The notes under the pieces are model-generated. The model did no database searches, had not been told where the DNA came from, and was given only the letters and a program-made list of their open reading frames with translations. DNA of 48,070 nucleotides from Peptoniphilaceae bacterium (GTDB lineage: Bacteria; Bacillota; Clostridia; Tissierellales; Peptoniphilaceae), in NCBI GenBank assembly GCA_902363535.1, contig CABJAE010000016.1:1-48070 (forward strand), read 5' to 3'. Of the stretch, positions 30,388 through 38,619 are shown piece after piece. How positions within the stretch are numbered: the first letter of the stretch is position 1; each line of letters opens with the position of its first letter. The position numbers were made by a program, and so were the translations under genes.

Positions 30388-30849
30388 TTATTTGACCTGC
30401 TGACCCGTAAACGGATCGATGAATTCCTTCATGCTTATCTGATCCGCCATATAATCTTCTTCCAATTGGTTTTTGATATATTCTTGAATTTTTTTCGCAT
30501 TTTTTCCCGCAGTATCGACGTAGTACCCTCTACACCAGAAATGCCTATTTCCATATTTGTACTTCAAATTTGCGTGTCTATCAAAAATGATTAAGCTACT
30601 TTTTCCTTTTAAGTATCCCATGATTTGAGATACGCTATATTTCGGTGGAATTTCCAGCAGCATATGTATATGATCCGGACAACATTCCGCTTCGATTATG
30701 TTTATTCCTTTTCTGTCGCATAGGTCCCTTAATGTTTTTCCTATGTCTTGTTTCAATTTCCCGTATATAACCTGCCGCCTATATTTTGGCGCAAACACAA
30801 TATGATACTTACAATTCCAACTTGTATGTGCTAAGCTGTTCTTATCCAT
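30388..30849 (-). CDS. tnpA: IS200/IS605 family transposase TnpA (Y1 HUH)
   Basis: 153 residues, full length for the family. It cuts and joins single-stranded DNA. The HUH motif is DHIHM (H60, H62) and the catalytic tyrosine is expected at Y124 in KIQEYIKNQ. The N-terminal WNCKYHIVFAPKYRR and GYLKGKSS are also characteristic. The start at 30849 (MDKNSLAHTS) has AAGGAGGT upstream; an earlier ATG gives a longer but poorly supported N-terminus. The frame is intact, so the copy is potentially active. Base composition is more A+T-rich than in neighbouring genes, as expected for an incoming element. Confidence 0.95.
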   Translation of the reverse strand: MDKNSLAHTSWNCKYHIVFAPKYRRQVIYGKLKQDIGKTLRDLCDRKGINIIEAECCPDHIHMLLEIPPKYSVSQIMGYLKGKSSLIIFDRHANLKYKYGNRHFWCRGYYVDTAGKNAKKIQEYIKNQLEEDYMADQISMKEFIDPFTGQQVK

Positions 30850-30941
30850 ATGGATACCTCCTTGATATTTTATTGCCGATAACACAATAATTTTATCATA
30901 GGAGGTTCTTTTTTTACTTGAAGCTAAAGCTTTTTATGCCT

Positions 30942-30962
30942 ACCACCAGCATAGCTGGTGGT
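30942..30962. repeat. subterminal hairpin of the IS, 5' (left-end type) side
   Basis: ACCACCAGC-ATA-GCTGGTGGT, a perfect 9-bp stem. It differs from the other end hairpin at only a few positions in the upper stem and loop. It lies about 90 bp before tnpA. Confidence 0.85.
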
Positions 30963-30984
30963 TTATTCATGCTAAAGCGCACAA

Positions 30985-31016
30985 GAAAAAATCGAGCGGC
31001 CTTATGCCCCTCGATT
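30985..31016 (-). terminator. terminator of the amino-acid ABC transporter operon
   Basis: Minus strand AATCGAG-gGGC-ATAA-GGCCg-CTCGATT forms a long stem followed by TTTT. It lies 37 bp after the glnQ stop and immediately outside the IS. Confidence 0.88.
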
Positions 31017-31052
31017 CTTCGGAATGATAATAGGAATGTGTCTGCAATGATT

Positions 31053-31775
31053 TTACAGCACTTTGTTTAAGAATTCTTGCGTCCGGGCTTCTTTCGGATG
31101 ACCGAAAACTTCTTCCGGCGTGCCCTCTTCAAGCAAATAGCCTTCGTCCAAGAATAGGATCCGATCCCCCACTTCTCTGGCGAAGCCCATTTCGTGGGTA
31201 ACTACCACCATGGTCATCCCCTCTTTGGCCAGCTGTTGCATAACGTCCAGGACTTCGCCGACCATTTCCGGGTCCAGTGCCGAGGTGGGCTCGTCGAAGA
31301 GCATGACCTTGGGCTCCATGGCCAGGGCCCGCACAATGGCGATCCGCTGTTTTTGTCCGCCGGAGAGTTGATTGGGGTAGCTGTCTTTTTTGTCCAAGAG
31401 GCCGACGCGATTTAAGAGTTTTTCCGCCTTGGCTTCAGCCGCTTTCTGATCCGTTCCTTTCACCAACATGGGCGCCATGGTGATATTTTCCATGACGGTT
31501 TTGTGGGGAAAGAGATTAAAGGATTGAAAGACCATGCCCATGTCTTCGCGAATTTTTTCGATTTCCGTCTTCTTGTCGTTAATGTCCACGCCTTCAAAGA
31601 TGATTTCGCCGCCGTCGGCTTCTTCCAGGCGATTCAAACAGCGCAGGAAGGTGGATTTGCCGGAGCCCGAGGGCCCGATGACGACCACCACTTCTCCGTC
31701 TGCGATTTCCGTGGAAATGCCTTTTAAGACTTGGTTGTCGCCGAAACTTTTTGTCAAATTATGAATGCGAATCAC
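31053..31775 (-). CDS. polar amino acid ABC transporter ATP-binding protein (GlnQ/ArtM type)
   Basis: 240 residues, the usual GlnQ size. Walker A is GPSGSGKS (34-41), the Q-loop [18 protein letters not shown], the ABC signature LSGGQKQR, Walker [14 protein letters not shown] and the switch histidine VVVTHE. It powers import of a polar amino acid with the permease and binding protein upstream. The start is most likely GTG at 31775 ([12 protein letters not shown]), overlapping the permease by 17 bp with GAGGT upstream; an ATG 9 codons earlier would add a non-homologous N-terminus. The exact substrate cannot be read from this subunit. Confidence 0.92.
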   Translation of the reverse strand: MIRIHNLTKSFGDNQVLKGISTEIADGEVVVVIGPSGSGKSTFLRCLNRLEEADGGEIIFEGVDINDKKTEIEKIREDMGMVFQSFNLFPHKTVMENITMAPMLVKGTDQKAAEAKAEKLLNRVGLLDKKDSYPNQLSGGQKQRIAIVRALAMEPKVMLFDEPTSALDPEMVGEVLDVMQQLAKEGMTMVVVTHEMGFAREVGDRILFLDEGYLLEEGTPEEVFGHPKEARTQEFLNKVL

Positions 31776-32448
31776 TGTTAGCCAACCTCTTTTCAAACAC
31801 ACTGATGACCTTGGAAAGGCCGGTTACGAGAATCAAGTAGATAAGCGCCGCCGTCACATTGGGCATGAAAGGCTTGTAGCTCGCCCCTTGGGCGATCTTT
31901 GCCTGATACATTAAGTCGCTTACGCCGACGATGGAGACGATGGCCGTTTCTTTAATCAAAGTAACAAACTCATTGCACAGGGCCGGAAGCACGGTTTTAA
32001 TGGCTTGGGGCAAGATAATGTAGCGCATAATTTGGCTTTTCTTCATGCCCAGGGATGCCGCCGCTTCCCCTTGTCCGCGATCCACGGCGTTGATCCCGCC
32101 GCGGATAATCTCGGACACATAGGCTGAGGAGTTCATGCATACGGCGATTAAACTTAAGGCAAAGGGATTTTTTAAGGCCGCGTATTGATCGGGGAGCACG
32201 CTGGAAAAGCCGTAGTAGAATATCGTTACTTGAACCAATAATGGCGTGCCCCGAAACATTTGCACGTAAATTTTTGCGATGGCCTGAAGAGGCTTCAGCT
32301 TTGACCGGCGGAGCAGCACGATTAAAATGCCCAGGATAAAACCGAAGAACACCCCTAGAAAGGAGAGCTTTAGGGTCATCAAGGTTCCATCTAAATAGGA
32401 TGAGCCGTATTTATTTAAAAAGGCCATCCAGGAATTCATTAAGTCCAT
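31759..32448 (-). CDS. polar amino acid ABC transporter permease (HisM/GlnP type)
   Basis: 229 residues with about five membrane helices. The EAA loop, the contact site for the ATPase, is clear: [19 protein letters not shown] followed by [14 protein letters not shown]. An upstream [16 protein letters not shown] segment is also characteristic. There is only one permease gene, so the membrane part would be a homodimer. Start: ATG at 32448 with AGGAGG 6 nt upstream. It comes after an attenuator-like hairpin that separates it from the binding protein gene. Confidence 0.94.
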   Translation of the reverse strand: MDLMNSWMAFLNKYGSSYLDGTLMTLKLSFLGVFFGFILGILIVLLRRSKLKPLQAIAKIYVQMFRGTPLLVQVTIFYYGFSSVLPDQYAALKNPFALSLIAVCMNSSAYVSEIIRGGINAVDRGQGEAAASLGMKKSQIMRYIILPQAIKTVLPALCNEFVTLIKETAIVSIVGVSDLMYQAKIAQGASYKPFMPNVTAALIYLILVTGLSKVISVFEKRLANSDSHS

Positions 32449-32464
32449 TTTTCCTCCTCGATAG

Positions 32465-32493
32465 AAAAAACTGTTTCACGAGGAAACAGTTTT
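32465..32493 (-). terminator. attenuator-type terminator between binding protein and permease
   Basis: Minus strand AAAACTGTTTC-CTCGT-GAAACAGTTTT, a perfect 11-bp stem ending in TTTTTT. Such partial terminators let the lipoprotein be made in excess of the membrane subunits. The permease ribosome binding site follows directly. Confidence 0.82.
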
Positions 32494-32514
32494 AACTCTA
32501 TGGTTCGGGCAATT

Positions 32515-33441
32515 TTACTTGCCGTTGTTTTCTGCTGCATTGTCGGCTGCCGCTTCTTCAGCGCCTTCATTGCCGGTGGATTCGTCGGCCAGTTTTTCGT
32601 ATTCTGCGATCAAGTCTTTGATCTTGCCTTCGTCGATTAATTTTTGTACCACTTGGTTAATGTAGGCGGTAAAAGCGTCGTCGCCTTTTTTATTGGCGAC
32701 GCATACGCCCGGTTCTTCGGGTACGCCGGCGTCGATGACGACGAGTTCGGGGAATTGTTTGGCGTACTGTTCACCGGAGCTTTTCGAGATAACCAAGGCG
32801 TCGGCGGTTTTGTTCTTCACTTCCATGGCCAGATTGTTTAATTTGGCAAGGCTCTTTAATTCCACGTCTTTCGGGAAGTTTTCGCGGACGGTTTCTTCTT
32901 GAATGGAGCCGGTTTGTGCGCCGACGACCTTGCCTGCGAAGTCTTCCATCTTCTTGTACTTGTCTGCATCTTCTTTGCGAACGAGAACCACTTGTTCGTT
33001 GGTGAAGTAGGGTACGGAGAAGTTCACCGCTTCTTCACGTTCCGGCGTAGCCGAAAGGCCGGCGACACCGATGTCCGCTTGACCGGAGGTAATGCTCGGG
33101 ATAATGCCGTCGAAATCCAAATCTTTGATTTCAAGTTCGACGCCGATTTCATCGGCAATGGCTTTGGCGATTTCAATATCGAAGCCGACGATTTCATCTT
33201 TACCGTCTTTTATTAAGTGCCATTCGTAGGGCGGGTAGTCGGCGCTGGTAGCCAAAACCAATTTGCCGTTGTCCTTAATTTTCTTGACGGCGGCGTCCAT
33301 ATCTTCTTGGCTCACTTGAGCGGCTTCTTTTTTGCCTGCGTCGTTTGCTGCGTTTTCACCGTTTTTCGCACCGGATCCGCAACCGACCAATGCAAACGCC
33401 ATGATCATGGCTAAAATTGTAAGTAAACCTGTCTTTTTCAT
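32515..33441 (-). CDS. amino acid ABC transporter substrate-binding lipoprotein
   Basis: 308 residues. The lipoprotein signal peptide (KKTGLLTILAMIMAFAL) ends with the lipobox LVGC, lipidated cysteine C21. The SBP-bac-3 fold is evident from KLVLATSADYPPYEW, VGFDIEIAKAIADEIG, DFDGIIPSITSGQADIGVAG and NFSVPYF. The family covers Gln, Arg, His, Cys and similar ligands. The C-terminal tail is acidic and Ala-rich (ESTGNEGAEEAAADNAAEN). Start: ATG at 33441 with GGGAG upstream; the same frame stays open back to an ATG at 33480 that overlaps the stop of the possible leader ORF. Confidence 0.94.
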   Translation of the reverse strand: MKKTGLLTILAMIMAFALVGCGSGAKNGENAANDAGKKEAAQVSQEDMDAAVKKIKDNGKLVLATSADYPPYEWHLIKDGKDEIVGFDIEIAKAIADEIGVELEIKDLDFDGIIPSITSGQADIGVAGLSATPEREEAVNFSVPYFTNEQVVLVRKEDADKYKKMEDFAGKVVGAQTGSIQEETVRENFPKDVELKSLAKLNNLAMEVKNKTADALVISKSSGEQYAKQFPELVVIDAGVPEEPGVCVANKKGDDAFTAYINQVVQKLIDEGKIKDLIAEYEKLADESTGNEGAEEAAADNAAENNGK

Positions 33442-33476
33442 TTTATTTCTCCCTTCAATCTTAAATACATCGGCTG

Positions 33477-33578
33477 TCATTCGTATCGGCGTCGTCTTTT
33501 AGGGCCGGACGCGCAAGTCGAATTTTTTGTTTCCTTGCGATAATTCCGATCGCTCTCGAAAAATTTTTCTGTATTCAA
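33477..33578 (-). CDS. possible 33-residue leader peptide of the amino-acid transporter
   Basis: On the minus strand a TTG start at 33578 stands 8 nt behind a full AAGGAGG (33593-33587), which itself lies about 20 nt after the predicted transcription start. The frame reads MNTEKFFESDRNYRKETKNS and continues TCASGPKRRRRYE before TGA. Four successive arginine codons (AGA CGA CGC CGA) stand near the end. The stop overlaps an ATG (ATGA) that is in frame with the binding protein. This has the form of a leader peptide for arginine- or ribosome-dependent control, but it is short and could be chance. Confidence 0.45.
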   Translation of the reverse strand: MNTEKFFESDRNYRKETKNSTCASGPKRRRRYE

Positions 33579-33614
33579 GATTAAGGCCTCCTTCTTTGTT
33601 TTTTCTTTTGTGAA

Positions 33615-33643
33615 ATTATACTATATCGTGTTAAAATCCACAA
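33615..33643 (-). promoter_or_regulatory. promoter of the amino-acid transporter operon
   Basis: Minus strand TTGTGG (33643-33638), 17-bp spacer, TATAAT (33620-33615). The leader to the binding protein ATG is about 165 nt and contains the leader ORF. Confidence 0.7.
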
Positions 33644-33661
33644 GAAAATCCGAAAGATAGT

Positions 33662-33678
33662 GAGAAACGCTGTTTCTC
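33662..33678. repeat. perfect inverted repeat upstream of the transporter promoter
   Basis: GAGAAAC-GCT-GTTTCTC lies 18 bp upstream of the -35. It has no T-run on either strand, so a regulator-binding site is possible. A separate weak hairpin, GCCTA-N7-TAGGC at 33718-33734, may be part of the end of the uvrA transcript. The rest of the stretch 33679-33765 shows nothing else. Confidence 0.5.
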
Positions 33679-33765
33679 GTTTGCCTTCATGGAAATTTAT
33701 TTCGCTTTTCGAAAACTGCCTACTATAAATAGGCCCTTTATCAAACAATTTGCGTCGATCTCGTT

Positions 33766-36594
33766 TTATTTTTCCAGTAGGGGTTTCAAATAGATGCCCG
33801 TGTAGGATTTTTCGTTTTTTGCCACGTCCTCGGGCCGGCCCACAGCCACCACTTCGCCGCCGCCGTCGCCGCCGTCGGGACCAAGGTCGATGATGTGATC
33901 CGCCACTTTGATCACATCCAGATTGTGTTCGATAACCACCACGGTGTTGCCCATGTCGGCCAACTTGGAGAGAACGCCCAGTAGCTTTCGAATGTCTTCC
34001 GCGTGAAGGCCGGTGGTGGGCTCGTCCAAGATATAGAGGGTGTTGCCTGTCCCCCGCTTGGAAAGCTCCGTGGCCAGCTTGATCCGCTGGGCTTCGCCGC
34101 CGGAAAGTTGGGTGGAGGGCTGCCCGAGCTTAATGTAGCCCAGGCCCACTTCCTGCAAGGTGGTTATTTTTCTTAAAATCCGCGGATGGTTTTCGAAAAA
34201 TTCCGCCGCCTGATCCACGGTCATGTCCAGGACGTCGGCGATGTTTTTGCCCTTGAATTTGACCTGCAACGTCTCCCGATTGTATCTCTTGCCGCCGCAG
34301 ACTTCGCAGGGCACGTAGACGTCGGGGAGAAAGTGCATTTCCACTTTCAAGATCCCGTCGCCCTTACAGGCCTCGCAGCGGCCGCCCTTCACATTAAAGG
34401 AGAAGCGGCCCTTGGCGTAACCGCGCATTTTCGCTTCGTTGGTTTGGGCGAAGACATCGCGAATGGAATCGAAGACGCCGGTGTAGGTGGCGGGATTGGA
34501 TCGGGGCGTGCGGCCGATGGGGCTCTGGTCGATGGAGACGATTTTGTCCACGTGTTCCAAACCTTCGATTTTTTTGTATTTGCCCGGGCGCACTTTGTTT
34601 TTGTTTACCTTTTGCGCCACGGCCTTTTTCAAAATTTCGTTGATGAGGGAGCTCTTCCCCGAACCGGAGACGCCGGTAACGCAGATAAATTGTCCCAGAG
34701 GGAAGTGCACGTCGATGCCCTTTAAATTGTTTTGCGCAGCCCCGTAAACGACGATCTCATCCCCCGTATAGGGCCGCCGCTCTTTCGGCACGGGAATTTT
34801 TTTCTTGCCTGAGAGGTATTGCCCCGTGAGGGAATCTTCCACTTGAATGATCTCATCGTAACTGCCCTGTGCCACGATGTGGCCGCCGTGGACGCCGGCG
34901 CCGGGGCCGATGTCTAAGATCTCGTCGGCTTCCCGCATGGTGTCTTCGTCGTGCTCCACGACGATGAGGGTGTTGCCGATGTCCGTGAGATTTCGAAGGG
35001 ATTTCAAGAGCATGGCATTGTCTTTTTGATGGAGGCCGATGGAGGGCTCGTCCAAGACGTAGGTAACGCCGACGAGGGCCGAGCCGATTTGGGTAGCGAG
35101 GCGAATCCGCTGGGCTTCGCCGCCGGATAAGGTGCCCGCCATTCGGGCCAGCGTAAGGTAGCCCAGGCCCACTTCTTTTAGGAAGGAGAGCCGTTCGTGA
35201 ATTTCTTTTAAAATCTGATCGGCGATGTTTCGGTCCATGTCGCTGAGATCCAGGGAATCGAAGAAATCCATGGCGTCAATGACGGAAAGCAGGGTGGATT
35301 CGTAAATGTTTTTTCCGCCCAGCTTAAAGACCAAAGACTCCATCTTCAGCCGCGCGCCGTGGCAATCGGGGCAGGGAATGTCGGAGAGGAAGGGCTCGAT
35401 TTTTTCCAAGGTGCGATCGCTGGCGCTTTCCGAGTAGCGGCGATTTAAATTCTTCAGAATGCCCTCGAATTGGCCCCGGTATTCTTTGTCTCCGCTAAAG
35501 TAGGAATTGAAGACGAAGTGCAGGGGCTTTTTCGTACCGTACATCAATTCGTCGATCATGGGTTTCGGCGCGTCTTTGATCGGTTTTTTCGTAGAAAAAT
35601 CGTGTCGTGCCGCGATTTGGTCGATAATTTCTTTGTAATAGGTGCCTTCCGTGGTGCCGTAGCAGGCGATGGCCCCTTCGTCGATGGAAAGCTCTTTATT
35701 GGGAATGATTAGCTCCGGATCCGCCCGGCGGCTGCTGCCCAAGCCCTTGCAGGTGGGGCAGGCCCCCATGGGCGTGTTAAAGGAAAAAGACCGAGGCGTG
35801 GCGGGCTCGATGGAAATGTCGTGCTCGGGACAGGAATAGCTCGTGGAGTAAAGCTTTTCGTTGCCGTCCATGGTGTCCACGATAACCGTGGAGCCGGAGA
35901 TCTCAAGGGCCGTCTCGATGCTGTCGGTGAGGCGGCTCTCGATGCCCTCGCGAATGATGATGCGGTCCACGACGATGAAGATATCGTGGACCTTGTTTTT
36001 ATCCAGCTCGATCTCTTCTTCCGTGCGGTGCATTTCCCCGTCGATGATCATGCGCAAAAAGCCTTCCTTGCGGATGCGAGAGAGGATTTTCTTGTGCTGC
36101 CCTTTTTTCTGGCGCACCACCGGGGCCAGGAGTTGAAAGCGGGTGCCCTTCTCCATTTCCATAATCTTGTCCACGATCTGATCTTCCGCAAAGGCCTCGA
36201 TGGGCTTGCCGCATACCGGGCAATAGGGCTTCGCCACCCGGGCGTAGAGCAGGCGGATGTAGTCGTAGATCTCCGTGACCGTACCCACGGTAGAGCGGGG
36301 ATTTTTCGACGTGGTCTTCTGGTCGATGGCGATGGCCGGACTCATGCCCTCGATGTAGTCCACCTCGGGCTTGTCCATTTGCCCTAAGAATTGTCGGGCG
36401 TAGGAAGACAAACTTTCCACGTAGCGCCGCTGCCCTTCGGCGTAAATGGTGTCGAAGGCCAGAGAGCTCTTGCCGGAACCGGAGAGGCCCGTAATGACCG
36501 TCATTTTATTTCTCGGAATATAGACGTCGAGATTTTTTAAATTGTGCTGGCGCGCCCCGTGAATGTGGATCGCCTGTTCAATGGATGGATTCAT
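33766..36594 (-). CDS. uvrA: excinuclease ABC subunit A
   Basis: 942 residues, full length. UvrA dimers find DNA lesions and load UvrB. Two ABC ATPase halves are visible: the first with Walker A GLSGSGKSS (about 36-44) and the second with GVSGSGKSS, each with an LSGGEAQR signature. Zinc-binding modules include CPEH...CPTC and CEAC...CEVC. The damage-binding insertion is present. Start: ATG at 36594 with AAAGGAA upstream, 15 bp after uvrB. A weak hairpin near 33718 may end the transcript. Confidence 0.97.
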   Translation of the reverse strand: MNPSIEQAIHIHGARQHNLKNLDVYIPRNKMTVITGLSGSGKSSLAFDTIYAEGQRRYVESLSSYARQFLGQMDKPEVDYIEGMSPAIAIDQKTTSKNPRSTVGTVTEIYDYIRLLYARVAKPYCPVCGKPIEAFAEDQIVDKIMEMEKGTRFQLLAPVVRQKKGQHKKILSRIRKEGFLRMIIDGEMHRTEEEIELDKNKVHDIFIVVDRIIIREGIESRLTDSIETALEISGSTVIVDTMDGNEKLYSTSYSCPEHDISIEPATPRSFSFNTPMGACPTCKGLGSSRRADPELIIPNKELSIDEGAIACYGTTEGTYYKEIIDQIAARHDFSTKKPIKDAPKPMIDELMYGTKKPLHFVFNSYFSGDKEYRGQFEGILKNLNRRYSESASDRTLEKIEPFLSDIPCPDCHGARLKMESLVFKLGGKNIYESTLLSVIDAMDFFDSLDLSDMDRNIADQILKEIHERLSFLKEVGLGYLTLARMAGTLSGGEAQRIRLATQIGSALVGVTYVLDEPSIGLHQKDNAMLLKSLRNLTDIGNTLIVVEHDEDTMREADEILDIGPGAGVHGGHIVAQGSYDEIIQVEDSLTGQYLSGKKKIPVPKERRPYTGDEIVVYGAAQNNLKGIDVHFPLGQFICVTGVSGSGKSSLINEILKKAVAQKVNKNKVRPGKYKKIEGLEHVDKIVSIDQSPIGRTPRSNPATYTGVFDSIRDVFAQTNEAKMRGYAKGRFSFNVKGGRCEACKGDGILKVEMHFLPDVYVPCEVCGGKRYNRETLQVKFKGKNIADVLDMTVDQAAEFFENHPRILRKITTLQEVGLGYIKLGQPSTQLSGGEAQRIKLATELSKRGTGNTLYILDEPTTGLHAEDIRKLLGVLSKLADMGNTVVVIEHNLDVIKVADHIIDLGPDGGDGGGEVVAVGRPEDVAKNEKSYTGIYLKPLLEK

Positions 36595-36609
36595 CTATTT
36601 CCTTTCTCT

Positions 36610-38580
36610 TTATTCATTTAATCCGTAACGTTCTTTTATTTCTCTTATTTGATCGCGAATGCTCGCCGCCCGCTCGAAATCCAGTTGCTCGGCGGCCTTG
36701 AACATTTCCGTTTCAAGATTTTTCAGCATGGCCAGAATGTCTTCCTTGGCGAATTCTTCGTTGAAGGCTTCCTCTTCTTCCGCCGCAATGGTATTTTCAA
36801 TGACGTCGCGAATGCCCTTGACGATGGACTTGGGCTCGATGCCGTGTTTCTTATTGTAGGCCATTTGAATGGCGCGGCGCCGTTCCGTTTCTTCGATGGT
36901 GCGGGCCATGGAGCCGGTGATGGTATCGGCATACATAATAACCCGGCCTTCCACATTTCTCGCGGCACGACCCGCCGTTTGAATGAGGGATGTTTCCGAA
37001 CGCAAAAAGCCTTCCTTGTCCGCATCCAGTATGGCCACGAGGCCCACTTCGGGAATGTCCAGGCCCTCCCGCAAGAGGTTAATGCCCACGAGCACGTCGT
37101 AGACGCCGAGGCGCAGATCCCGAATGATCTCCATGCGCTCGATGGTCTTTACATCAGAGTGGAGATAGGCCACCTTCATGCCCATGTCTTTAAAATACTT
37201 GCTCAAATCTTCCGCCATGCGCTTGGTCAAGGTGGTGACCAGGGTCCGCATGTTTTTCGACGTCATGTCGTTGATCTGTTCTGTCAAGTGGTCGATTTGA
37301 TTTTTCGTGGGCACCACGTCGATTTTCGGATCCACGAGACCCGTGGGGCGAATGATCTGTTCCACCCGCTGCTCCTCGTGTTCCGTTTCGTAAGGGCCCG
37401 GCGTGGCGGAAACGTAGACCACTTGATTCTGCAAAGATTCGAATTCCTCGAAGCGCAGGGGGCGATTGTCCAGGGCCGAGGGCAGGCGGAAGCCGTATTC
37501 CACGAGGGTTTCTTTTCTGGCCCGGTCCCCGTTAAACATGCCGCGAATCTGGGGCACCGTGGCGTGGGACTCGTCGATAATGGTCATGAAATCCTTGGGG
37601 AAGTAGTCGATAAGGGTGTAGGGGCGGCTGCCCGCTTCCCTGCCGCTTAAGTGGCGGGTGTAGTTTTCGATGCCGGAGCAAAAGCCCATTTCCTCGAGCA
37701 TCTCCACATCGTAATTGGTGCGCTGCTCCAAGCGCTGGGCCTCCAGGAGCTTTTCCTGATCCCTCAGGGTAAAGAGCCGTTCTTCCAATTCTTTTCGAAT
37801 GGTTTTGACGCCCCTCTCGATTTTTTCCGGACGCGTGGCAAAGTGGGATGCAGGAAATATGGATACGTGATTGCGATAGCTTTCGATGCGACCGGTGACC
37901 GCGTCCACTTCGGCGATTTGATCGATCTCGTCGCCGAAAAATTCCACGCGAATGGTCTTTTCGGAATTGCCGGCGGGAAAAATTTCCAGCACGTCGCCCC
38001 GGGCGCGGAAGGTGCCCCGGGAAAAATCCACGTCGTTTCTCACGTATTGAATGTCCACGAGCTTGCTCATAAGTGCGTTTCTGTCCCACACCATGCCCGG
38101 GCGCAGACTCACCACCAAATTCTTGTAATCGATGGGGTCGCCCAAGCCGTAAATGCAACTGACCGATGCCACGATAATCACGTCCCGCCGCTCGAAGAGA
38201 GCCATGGTGGCGGAGTGGCGAAGCTTGTCGATTTCGTCGTTAATGCTGGCGTCTTTTGCGATAAAGGTATCCGTTCCCGGCACATAGGCTTCCGGCTGGT
38301 AGTAATCGTAGTAGCTGACAAAGTATTCCACGGCATTGTCCGGGAAAAATTCGCGAAACTCCGAAGCCAATTGGTAGGCCAGGGTCTTGTTGTGGGCGAT
38401 GACCAAGGTGGGCTTTTGCACCCGCTCGATGAGATTGGCCATGGTAAAGGTCTTGCCGCTTCCCGTGACCCCTAATAGAGTTTGGTGCTTCATGCCTCCG
38501 TCGATGCCCTTGGCCAGTTTGTCGATGGCCTGCGGCTGATCGCCGGTGGGTTTATAGTTCGAATGAATTTTAAAATCCAT
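36610..38580 (-). CDS. uvrB: excinuclease ABC subunit B
   Basis: 656 residues. UvrB is the helicase-like verifier in nucleotide excision repair. Walker A is [13 protein letters not shown], the beta-hairpin region contains [18 protein letters not shown], helicase motif II-type DESH is in [12 protein letters not shown], and motif VI is QTAGRAARN. The C-terminal UVR motif that contacts UvrC is present at the end ([17 protein letters not shown]). Start: ATG at 38580 with AGGAGG upstream. No promoter or LexA-type box was recognised before it; the hairpin at 38593-38619 separates it from ctp, so it may depend on readthrough or an unseen promoter inside ctp. Confidence 0.97.
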   Translation of the reverse strand: MDFKIHSNYKPTGDQPQAIDKLAKGIDGGMKHQTLLGVTGSGKTFTMANLIERVQKPTLVIAHNKTLAYQLASEFREFFPDNAVEYFVSYYDYYQPEAYVPGTDTFIAKDASINDEIDKLRHSATMALFERRDVIIVASVSCIYGLGDPIDYKNLVVSLRPGMVWDRNALMSKLVDIQYVRNDVDFSRGTFRARGDVLEIFPAGNSEKTIRVEFFGDEIDQIAEVDAVTGRIESYRNHVSIFPASHFATRPEKIERGVKTIRKELEERLFTLRDQEKLLEAQRLEQRTNYDVEMLEEMGFCSGIENYTRHLSGREAGSRPYTLIDYFPKDFMTIIDESHATVPQIRGMFNGDRARKETLVEYGFRLPSALDNRPLRFEEFESLQNQVVYVSATPGPYETEHEEQRVEQIIRPTGLVDPKIDVVPTKNQIDHLTEQINDMTSKNMRTLVTTLTKRMAEDLSKYFKDMGMKVAYLHSDVKTIERMEIIRDLRLGVYDVLVGINLLREGLDIPEVGLVAILDADKEGFLRSETSLIQTAGRAARNVEGRVIMYADTITGSMARTIEETERRRAIQMAYNKKHGIEPKSIVKGIRDVIENTIAAEEEEAFNEEFAKEDILAMLKNLETEMFKAAEQLDFERAASIRDQIREIKERYGLNE

Positions 38581-38592
38581 AAATCCTCCTGC

Positions 38593-38619
38593 AAAAAGAG
38601 CGATCTAACGACCGCTCTT
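38593..38619 (-). terminator. hairpin with T-run between ctp and uvrB
   Basis: Minus strand AAGAGCG-N10-CGCTCTT, then TTT. The left arm lies in the last codons of the protease gene and the loop spans its stop codon. Moderate terminator strength. Confidence 0.65.

Larger units (their letters stand above)
30256..30982 (-). mobile_element. IS200-type insertion sequence (IS200/IS605 family, tnpA only)
   Basis: About 0.7 kb with one gene, a Y1 HUH transposase on the minus strand, bounded by two related subterminal palindromes instead of inverted repeats: CCACCGGC-TTA-GCCGGTGG at the left and CCACCAGC-ATA-GCTGGTGG at the right. That is the layout of IS200/IS605 elements, which move as single strands. 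There is no tnpB. Exact cleavage points are estimated to within about 10 bp; the right edge is placed between the palindrome and the glnQ terminator, the left edge beside the sortase -35. Confidence 0.85.

Noticed and set aside
29475..30395. 306-residue plus-strand ORF opposite the sortase gene
   Set aside because: It reads through the sortase gene, its promoter and the IS end, and shows no domain.
30256..30982. CRISPR-like or group II intron structure suggested by the hairpins
   Set aside because: There are no regular direct repeats with spacers and no reverse transcriptase; the HUH transposase explains the paired end hairpins.
35821..38475. Long plus-strand ORFs opposite uvrA and uvrB
   Set aside because: Shadow frames of complete uvrA and uvrB genes, with no start signals or recognisable domains.
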